A stretch of 64,000 bases of DNA, taken from positions 1-64,000 of the IMG/VR virus record IMGVR_UViG_3300032893_000012, one strand, 5' to 3'. Shown here piece by piece: positions 59,171 to 64,000 of the stretch (the first letter of the stretch is position 1; each line of letters begins with the position of its first letter). The notes beneath the pieces were generated by a model. The model was given only the letters and a program-made list of their open reading frames with translations. It had not been told where the DNA came from and ran no database searches. The DNA is from a virus. The translations under genes were made by a program, and so were the position numbers.

Positions 59171-59721
59171 AGTACGGCGGTTACTCTGAAGCGGAGGCAA
59201 CGATGATCTTTCTCGGCGAAACGGCGTTCCTAGGCGCGTGTCCCGTCATTCGGCCGGAAGGGATCTATCTCGATGGGCAGCGTGTGATTAGATTTGGGCT
59301 CGGTGCCGTAGAACGCAAAAATCCGCTACCTGCAGGAAGATACTGGGTCGATGTTTTCGCAAAAGATTCAGACGCTTTTGGCGCATGGCTCAACTCAAAT
59401 AAAGCCACCGTTCAGGTACGCACAACGGAACATTTTGACTCGGATCCGGTACGTGATTGGTACCTGTTTGAAGTAAGCGTTCCGACTCCGTGGCAGGGAC
59501 CTGGTTTTCCAACTATCGCTGGGCCGCACGTAACGAGTTCGAGCGATACCGCACAACGACCCGATCCAGTACCTTCAGTCGCGACACAGGTTGAAAAAGA
59601 ACTCGCGGATCTGAAAAGCGCAACCAGAACCGCGACATGGATCGGTGCTGCGGTTCTCGTCGTGGTTGGTGGAGCTCTACTCGTCTACTACGTACCTCGC
59701 CCTGCAACGCGATCTAGATGA
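59167..59721 (+). CDS. Protein with C-terminal TM, 184 aa
   Basis: Start ATG 59167 (ATGA overlap), with another ATG at 59158. Beta-rich ectodomain (RYWVDVFAKDSDAFGAWLNSNKATVQVRTTEHFDSD), a coiled helix (ATQVEKELADLKSATRT) and a C-terminal membrane helix (WIGAAVLVVVGGALLVYYV) with basic tail. Probably a virion or envelope protein. Confidence 0.65.
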   Translation: MKYGGYSEAEATMIFLGETAFLGACPVIRPEGIYLDGQRVIRFGLGAVERKNPLPAGRYWVDVFAKDSDAFGAWLNSNKATVQVRTTEHFDSDPVRDWYLFEVSVPTPWQGPGFPTIAGPHVTSSSDTAQRPDPVPSVATQVEKELADLKSATRTATWIGAAVLVVVGGALLVYYVPRPATRSR

Positions 59722-59924
59722 CGCTTCGAGCTCGCATTCAAGAATTGGAAGAACGAGTCGAAGCGATAGCCGCAGAACTCGCTGACGTACGTCAAAATCT
59801 ACTCGAAGCCCTAGCGCGAGCAATCCACGGGCCGTCCCAACCGCCCCCGATACTCTCACTTCAGTCGCAAGACCCAAGCGAGAACGACGATGCCGACCAC
59901 AATCACGAAAAGAATAAACGCTGA
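59718..59924 (+). CDS. Small coiled-coil protein, 68 aa
   Basis: ATGA overlap with the gene before. RIQELEERVEAIAAELADVRQNLLEALARA is a clean heptad coil; the tail is acidic and low complexity and overlaps the convergent gene by 69 bases. Confidence 0.5.
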   Translation: MTLRARIQELEERVEAIAAELADVRQNLLEALARAIHGPSQPPPILSLQSQDPSENDDADHNHEKNKR

Positions 59925-60170
59925 CGGGCGCGCGTTTTTCAATAGGACGCGGAGCCCAGTCGGACGAAGCGAAAACTGCGTTTCGCTCGGCAACTCATCT
60001 CGATAGCGATCGATCGCACTCTGGCTCTGCCGATCCTCTGCCTCGCCCTGCAGTGTCGCAAGTTCGTTTCCGAGTCGTCGTACACGCCCCCAGATCACGA
60101 TAACCTCGGCTTTTAGCTCATCGACTTCCCGCTCCAGGTCGAGTCGGCGCTGGCGTTCATCAGTCGGCAT
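59856..60170 (-). CDS. Coiled-coil membrane protein, 104 aa
   Basis: ATG 60170 with GGTGG upstream. Coiled coil (LEREVDELKAEVIVIWGRVRRLGNELATLQGE) then a C-terminal membrane helix (AFILFVIVVGIVVLAWVLRL). Layout resembles spanin or particle-membrane proteins, but there is no motif for either. Convergent with the preceding rightward gene. Confidence 0.6.
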   Translation of the reverse strand: MPTDERQRRLDLEREVDELKAEVIVIWGRVRRLGNELATLQGEAEDRQSQSAIDRYRDELPSETQFSLRPTGLRVLLKNARPSAFILFVIVVGIVVLAWVLRLK

Positions 60171-60210
60171 ACCCACCAAGGTAGCGCGAACTCACGCATT
60201 TCGCTTGACG

Positions 60211-60226
60211 GTACCGCAAGCGGTAC
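60211..60226. repeat. 16-bp palindrome between two leftward genes
   Basis: GTACCGC-AA-GCGGTAC, almost perfect, with TTGACG just before it on the plus strand. It lies in the 66-base gap between 60170 and 60237. A terminator stem without T-run, or an operator. Confidence 0.45.
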
Positions 60227-60236
60227 TCTCGGGTTG

Positions 60237-60488
60237 TCAGCGCGGTAACTGTTGCGTCGGTACTGGTGCGGGTTCGTCACTTCCGATTGTCCCACCGATG
60301 AATGCTCCGACCACTGCGCCGGTCGCGCCGCCAACCACCATCGCGTCTTCGATATCTGCGCCACGTTGAGCCGCAGTGTATCTGACGCGCGGACGATACC
60401 GCGCTGCGTAATGCCCAGCGGCAGCGCCGGCAGCACCCCCGACTAACGCACCAAGCGCGCTCCAGAGACCAGTCTTGGCGTTGCTCAT
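60237..60488 (-). CDS. Glycine-zipper membrane protein, 83 aa
   Basis: Two glycine-rich helices (LWSALGALVGGAAGAAAGHYAA, MVVGGATGAVVGAFIGGTIG) joined by a basic loop, Pro/Gln tail; similar in plan to the protein at 45542. Unknown role, possibly a membrane-perturbing or virion protein. Confidence 0.6.
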   Translation of the reverse strand: MSNAKTGLWSALGALVGGAAGAAAGHYAARYRPRVRYTAAQRGADIEDAMVVGGATGAVVGAFIGGTIGSDEPAPVPTQQLPR

Positions 60489-60500
60489 GGAATTTTGCTT

Positions 60501-60899
60501 TCAGTTCGTAGCTGTCGTCTCGTACGAGACGGCGAACAACACGGTGTCCATCGTCAAAGTGTCATTACCGCGAGCCACGACGAGCCATAGTGCCTCCGCT
60601 TCCGAGGGAAGGTGCACCATGCTGTGCGCCGACTTGTGGGCGATCGTGAGTGCGCGTAACAATGCGGGCGCTTTCGAACCCATTTTCTCTCGAAACCATT
60701 TCACGTAGGCGGGGCGTGGCATCGCCTGAAAACCACTCGGGTCCTGCTCCGACACTAGAAGAACGAGATCGCTCGTCTTGAACGTATCGCGCGCAACTCG
60801 ATAGGCGCCGAGAATGTCTTCCGGCGCGAACAGTTGCGTGATCAAGCGTTTGCAGTTTTCTGCTGTATTCGGAGCGAAATCGATTCCTGTTCGACGCAT
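60501..60899 (-). CDS. Hypothetical protein, 132 aa
   Basis: Alpha/beta protein with TSDLVLLVSEQDPSGFQAMPRPAYVKWFREKMG and a mainly helical C terminus. Divergent from the endolysin gene, 26 bases away. Family not recognised. Confidence 0.55.
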   Translation of the reverse strand: MRRTGIDFAPNTAENCKRLITQLFAPEDILGAYRVARDTFKTSDLVLLVSEQDPSGFQAMPRPAYVKWFREKMGSKAPALLRALTIAHKSAHSMVHLPSEAEALWLVVARGNDTLTMDTVLFAVSYETTATN

Positions 60900-60925
60900 C
60901 TCCTCATGCTACCATATCTTTCGCC

Positions 60926-61543
60926 ATGGTCGGAATCGCGCAACACGTTCCGCTCTTCACCAAGATGGTCGATAGGTTAGCGCCGATTTCCGCCGAGCTT
61001 GCATCGGCGTTCAAGGCAGCTGGAATAGGGGTCGTCGGACGCTACCTGGAAACGCTTACTCCGTACGAACGCGACAATCTGTTCGAGGTCGGACTCGGAA
61101 TTTTACCCCTCTCGAAGGCGCCCCCTCAACCTCTCTCGGCAGCGTTCGGGCGCGCTCGTGCTGAGGAGCTACTTCAAAAAGCGTCGTTGCTCGGCGTTCC
61201 GGCAGGCGTGCACCTCATGATCGATCTCGAGGCGCAGCAGGGGGATCACACGGATGTCGTTGGCTACGACAGCGAACTTTCAACCGAGATCGCTCGCATC
61301 GGTTACATTCCGCTCGCGTACATCGGAGCCGATCAGCGACTCTCGAGCGCAGAACTGTTCACGCTTCCAGATATCCATCTCTACTGGCGTGGTGGATCGC
61401 TCGGCATTCCGGAACCGGCATGCGGGTTCGCTATTTGGCAAATTCCACCGCTCGAACAGCAGGTATGCGGTTCGATTGTCGACATGAGTCTCACTGGAGC
61501 CGATCTACGCGGACGTCGACCGATCTTCTGGTATCCAGACTAG
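60926..61543 (+). CDS. DUF1906-like glycoside-hydrolase (endolysin) candidate
   Basis: 205 residues. The start AISAELASAFKAAGIGVVGRYLETLTPYERDNLFEVGLGILPL and the later GVPAGVHLMIDLEAQQGD and GYIPLAYIGADQRL match the TIM-barrel DUF1906 family (Rv2525c-like), which in phages carries peptidoglycan hydrolase activity. The Asp-Glu pair in MIDLEAQ is the expected acid site, and GFAIWQIPP is the typical late strand. No signal peptide, so release would need a holin. Convergent with the lipoprotein gene by four bases. Confidence 0.75.
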   Translation: MVGIAQHVPLFTKMVDRLAPISAELASAFKAAGIGVVGRYLETLTPYERDNLFEVGLGILPLSKAPPQPLSAAFGRARAEELLQKASLLGVPAGVHLMIDLEAQQGDHTDVVGYDSELSTEIARIGYIPLAYIGADQRLSSAELFTLPDIHLYWRGGSLGIPEPACGFAIWQIPPLEQQVCGSIVDMSLTGADLRGRRPIFWYPD

Positions 61544-62091
61544 TTCCACTGTTTTCCGTTCACTGGATTCGGACACGCTCCCTCTATGCCGACGTATCCG
61601 GTCGTGTTTCCTTCGTAGCCCCAGACGTAGTTTTTTGGATCGCTCGATGGCGTCTGTACGACATGGATCGCGGTACCGCACCCAGGAGCGACATGACAGT
61701 CTCCGCTTCCTGTGGAGGCAGTGTATGACGAGCATGCCATCAACGCTTGATATATGTTGTACGTACGCAACGGTACGCAGTCGATCCAAACCTGTCCGAC
61801 ACCGTTGTCGTGTATTACGCCCGAACAGGTCTTGGCTGCTCCACCAGTTCCGGAGCCTCCGGCGCCTTCAGACACTTTCCCAGCTTCGTTTTCGCTAGAG
61901 TCGGTGGCGCCACCTGCGGCATCACTGTCGACGGTTACCGCGTCGAACGCACCATCAGCTGGGGTTAAGCCTCCGTCGTTCTGGTCGTTACTTGGACTCG
62001 CGAAACTGGGTTCGAATCCGAACGGGGATCCAGGGTCGCAGCCAGCGACTACCAGCATGCTCAAAACCAGCTTCACCTTCATGTTTTTCAT
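61540..62091 (-). CDS. Lipoprotein with Myxococcota-style linker
   Basis: Signal peptide KLVLSMLVVAGC with a lipobox Cys at residue 18, then a Gly/Ala/Asp/Ser linker (NDGGLTPADGAFDAV) typical of predicted Myxococcota lipoproteins, then a small Cys-containing ectodomain (KTCSGVIHDNGVGQVWIDC). It is likely made by the lysogen or during infection and could change the cell surface. Its role is unknown. Confidence 0.75.
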   Translation of the reverse strand: MKNMKVKLVLSMLVVAGCDPGSPFGFEPSFASPSNDQNDGGLTPADGAFDAVTVDSDAAGGATDSSENEAGKVSEGAGGSGTGGAAKTCSGVIHDNGVGQVWIDCVPLRTYNIYQALMACSSYTASTGSGDCHVAPGCGTAIHVVQTPSSDPKNYVWGYEGNTTGYVGIEGACPNPVNGKQWN

Positions 62092-62447
62092 TTGATCTCT
62101 CCGAGCACTTCCAGATCGAACGATATCGGCAGCTTCAAATCGAAGTTTTCACAACCATCGACATGCTCCGTTCGACCTTCGCAGACAGCGCACGCTGAAT
62201 ATCCAACCGGCGCGTAAGACGAAGGCTCGCGACCGAGTTTCGTGATCACACGCTGGCGCACACGAAGTTCGATGAGTGCTTCATCGGCGGCGCGTTTCGC
62301 GCACTCACGATCGGACGTTCGCATCTCGTAGGCATACGCTCCGGTATTCTTCTGCGTCGCTTCAGACAGCAACCGCGCGAATATGTCGCCCCAAAAACGA
62401 CGCTCGATATCGTCCCTGAACTCGATCTGCTTCATGACGTGACGCAT
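62088..62447 (-). CDS. Hypothetical protein with zinc-like Cys, 119 aa
   Basis: Start 62447 follows GGAGG at eight bases. MKQIEFRDDIERRFWGDIFARLLSEA at the front; ACAVCEGRTEHVDGCENF near the end could bind zinc. Its stop overlaps the lipoprotein start. Function unknown. Confidence 0.6.
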   Translation of the reverse strand: MRHVMKQIEFRDDIERRFWGDIFARLLSEATQKNTGAYAYEMRTSDRECAKRAADEALIELRVRQRVITKLGREPSSYAPVGYSACAVCEGRTEHVDGCENFDLKLPISFDLEVLGEIK

Positions 62448-62472
62448 TCTGGATACCTCCGGCGTCGATGAC

Positions 62473-62730
62473 TTATGCCTTTTCCCGAGTCAACTTCCAG
62501 ATGCTGTACGAACCCCGATCAAACAAGCGCGCGATCTCGCGGTAGCCCATGCTCTTGGTGCCGCGTAGCCATCCGTAAACCGCTCGTCGCGCGGCGATGA
62601 CAGGACCCGTGCGGGGACCCTCGTAGATCTCCTGGAGCGAGACGCGGGTCGCCTTTGCGCGCTTCTCTAGCTCGGGGCGGAGACCGCTTGAGTCGAGTCG
62701 CTTGAGGAACTTTTTGTAGGAACGCGTCAT
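62473..62730 (-). CDS. DnaA domain-IV-like DNA-binding protein, 85 aa
   Basis: SLQEIYEGPRTGPVIAARRAVYGWLRGTKSMGYREIARLFDRGSYSIWKL follows the pattern of the DnaA C-terminal helix-turn-helix (R...AR..A.YL.R......EIG..F..RDHSTV). The AAA+ domain is absent. It could bind origin-like boxes or regulate transcription. ATGA coupling with the next gene. Confidence 0.6.
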   Translation of the reverse strand: MTRSYKKFLKRLDSSGLRPELEKRAKATRVSLQEIYEGPRTGPVIAARRAVYGWLRGTKSMGYREIARLFDRGSYSIWKLTREKA

Positions 62731-63716
62731 CGTGTCGCACTCCTGGTCAGCGCGGAGAGGAGCGCCTCGACGACGGTCGTCATCTCTCTGACATCACCGA
62801 GATCGATCCATTCCCCCGAATCGCTCACGCGGTATGCGTGATACGAAAGTACGTCGATGCCGCACTCACCGAGCTTCCGCCGACGGCGATCGGCGACATG
62901 GTCCCACCAAGAGATCGAGACCGATCCGTCGTCGCCCGCCGTGGCGGTGCCGGCGTAGCCCGCCGTGGCGATGCCGCCGTCGCCCGCCGTGGCGGTGCCG
63001 CGTGCGCCCGCCGTGGCGGTGCCGCCGTCGCCCGCCGTGGCGGTGCCGGCGTAGCCCGCCGTGGCGGTGCCGGCGTCGCCCGCCGTGGCGGTGCCGCGTG
63101 CGCCCGCCGTGGCGGTGCCGCGTGCGCCCGCCGTGGCGGTGCCGTCGTCGCCCGCCGTGGCGGTGCCGGCGTCGCCCGCCGTGGCGGTGCCGGCGTCGCC
63201 CGCCGTGGCGGTGCCGGCGTAGCCCGCCGTGGCGGTGCCGGCGTAGCCCGCCGTGGCGGTGCCGTCGTCGCCCGCCGTGGCGGTGCCGGCGTAGCCCGCC
63301 GTGGCGGTGCCGAACACGCATGCCACGGATGGGTAAGCCCCCTGGATCAGGGCAATCGCACCGGCGCGGTCGCCCGCGAACACCACGAAGCCGCGCGGCG
63401 CCTTCGACTTGCCGCCCCCATCTTCGGTGATCGGTACTACCTCGCTGGCAACGGCGGCCCAGACGAGCCATTTCGCATCGTCATATTTAGAGAGAAGATT
63501 CGCCTTCCCTTCGCCGCGAGGTAGGCCGTGCAGGCCATAGCCGCAGCAGTCTCGCGACGACCAGTCTGGCGCGGAAACAAGCCCGCGTTCGGGCCATGTG
63601 AAGTCGCCGTACGAGCGCATTGCAGCGGAACAAGTGCGTAGAAGGAGGAGTAGGTCATCCGGCGCGCACCTGAGTGCCGCAGCAGCTTCGTGGCGGATTG
63701 ATTTCAGGTCGATCAT
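62727..63716 (-). CDS. Octapeptide-repeat protein, 329 aa
   Basis: Start ATG 63716 with GGAAGG upstream. About 1-130: globular, with CCGYGLHGLPRGEG and KYDDAKWLVWAAV. About 135-262: sixteen tandem repeats of GTATAG plus two residues (YA, DD, DA, AR, DG). About 265-329: globular C terminus (DVLSYHAYRV). Phage proteins with this GTATAG-type repeat are known but uncharacterised; a left-handed beta-helix is likely by inference. Last-but-one gene of the leftward unit. Confidence 0.7.
   Translation of the reverse strand: MIDLKSIRHEAAAALRCAPDDLLLLLRTCSAAMRSYGDFTWPERGLVSAPDWSSRDCCGYGLHGLPRGEGKANLLSKYDDAKWLVWAAVASEVVPITEDGGGKSKAPRGFVVFAGDRAGAIALIQGAYPSVACVFGTATAGYAGTATAGDDGTATAGYAGTATAGYAGTATAGDAGTATAGDAGTATAGDDGTATAGARGTATAGARGTATAGDAGTATAGYAGTATAGDGGTATAGARGTATAGDGGIATAGYAGTATAGDDGSVSISWWDHVADRRRRKLGECGIDVLSYHAYRVSDSGEWIDLGDVREMTTVVEALLSALTRSATR
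62937..63312. repeat. 24-bp minisatellite, about 16 copies
   Basis: Each unit contains GCCGTGGCGGTGCCG followed by a variable 6-base part and CCC. Variation is confined mainly to the codons for the two variable residues. It encodes the octapeptide repeats and gives long spurious ORFs on the other strand. Confidence 0.9.
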
Positions 63717-63744
63717 TACTAACTGTTCACCTTCCGTACAACAT

Positions 63745-63951
63745 CTACGCCACCCGCGCAAGTTTCCTTCCCCACAAAGCCAGCGAGCCCCCTTTTGGAG
63801 GCTCTTTCAAGACGGACTGGATACCGCTGGTATATCCGGTAATTAGCAGGGCTGGCACGACGATATTGACTGCTGCCGCGCAAATGGCAACGGGAAAAAA
63901 TACCCGACGCCTTGACGATCCCCGGATCTCTGCGGGACACTCCTCGTACAA
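63745..63951 (-). CDS. Possible membrane protein, 68 aa
   Basis: TTG start. One membrane helix (VFFPVAICAAAVNIVVPALLITGY) preceded by Arg-rich residues and followed by PPKGGSLALWGRKLARVA. No strong ribosome site. The remaining 49 bases to the window edge show nothing. Confidence 0.4.
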   Translation of the reverse strand: MYEECPAEIRGSSRRRVFFPVAICAAAVNIVVPALLITGYTSGIQSVLKEPPKGGSLALWGRKLARVA

Positions 63952-64000
63952 GATGAGCCTTCCCCCGCGACGCCGAGTCGTTGCGGCTTCCGTCCGGCGG

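Noticed and set aside
62834-63524. Arg-rich or Ala/Gly-rich ORFs opposite the octapeptide repeats
   Set aside because: Antisense shadows of a 24-bp minisatellite; the coding strand has a good RBS and globular flanks.

Overview
The window reads as a large temperate phage or phage-like mobile element. The host is probably a member of the Myxococcota. This rests on one lipoprotein with a Gly/Ala/Asp-rich linker typical of that phylum (61540-62091), the high GC content, and a bacterial-type tmRNA at the left edge; no host gene confirms it. I recognise no terminase, portal, tape-measure or HK97-type capsid gene, so either they lie outside the window or the particle is not a standard tailed phage.

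Left region (1-11.5 kb). A complete tmRNA gene (tag ANDNAIAPGRIAA) and terminator hairpins are followed by a tightly coupled leftward operon of mostly small proteins. It holds a VRR-NUC nuclease, a DUF2493 protein, a run of zinc-ribbon proteins, an SF2 helicase, a long coiled-coil protein and an SF1B (RecD/Dda-like) helicase. It starts at a ribbon-helix-helix (RHH) regulator at 11500. A compact divergent promoter region follows, then a rightward DNA-metabolism operon (11.6-21.4 kb): DnaQ-like exonuclease, PD-(D/E)XK iron-sulfur nuclease, homing endonuclease, ParB-like protein, Sak4-like ATPase, SSB-like protein, UvrD-like helicase and ThyX.

Centre (21.4-27.1 kb). A compact Cas12 effector, best matched to type V-M/Cas12m, is followed by a 2.5-kb CRISPR array of 38 repeats and then a Dam-family methylase. 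No adaptation genes are visible. The repeats differ from copy to copy, and in at least nine copies both arms of the predicted crRNA stem have changed together so that pairing is kept. This is the most unusual signal in the window.

Right-centre (27.1-58 kb). A leftward virion-type operon encodes a collagen-like fibre of 1814 residues and a beta-helix fibre paralogue, two LysM proteins, a candidate major capsid protein, an Arg-rich protamine-like protein with membrane segments, and a transglutaminase-like protein with an intein at its catalytic cysteine. It also carries RadC-like, GroES-like and phosphatase-like genes. Many of its proteins carry a single terminal transmembrane segment. A rightward block with a tyrosine integrase and a GIY-YIG protein (28.8-31.1 kb) interrupts it.

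Right end (58-64 kb). A short rightward operon of membrane-anchored proteins leaves a second divergent control region with tandem operator-like repeats next to another RHH gene. It is followed by small membrane proteins, a DUF1906-type endolysin candidate, a lipoprotein, a DnaA-domain-IV-like protein and a protein with 16 octapeptide repeats. Most neighbouring genes overlap by ATGA, GTGA or TAATG, which I used to choose many starts.
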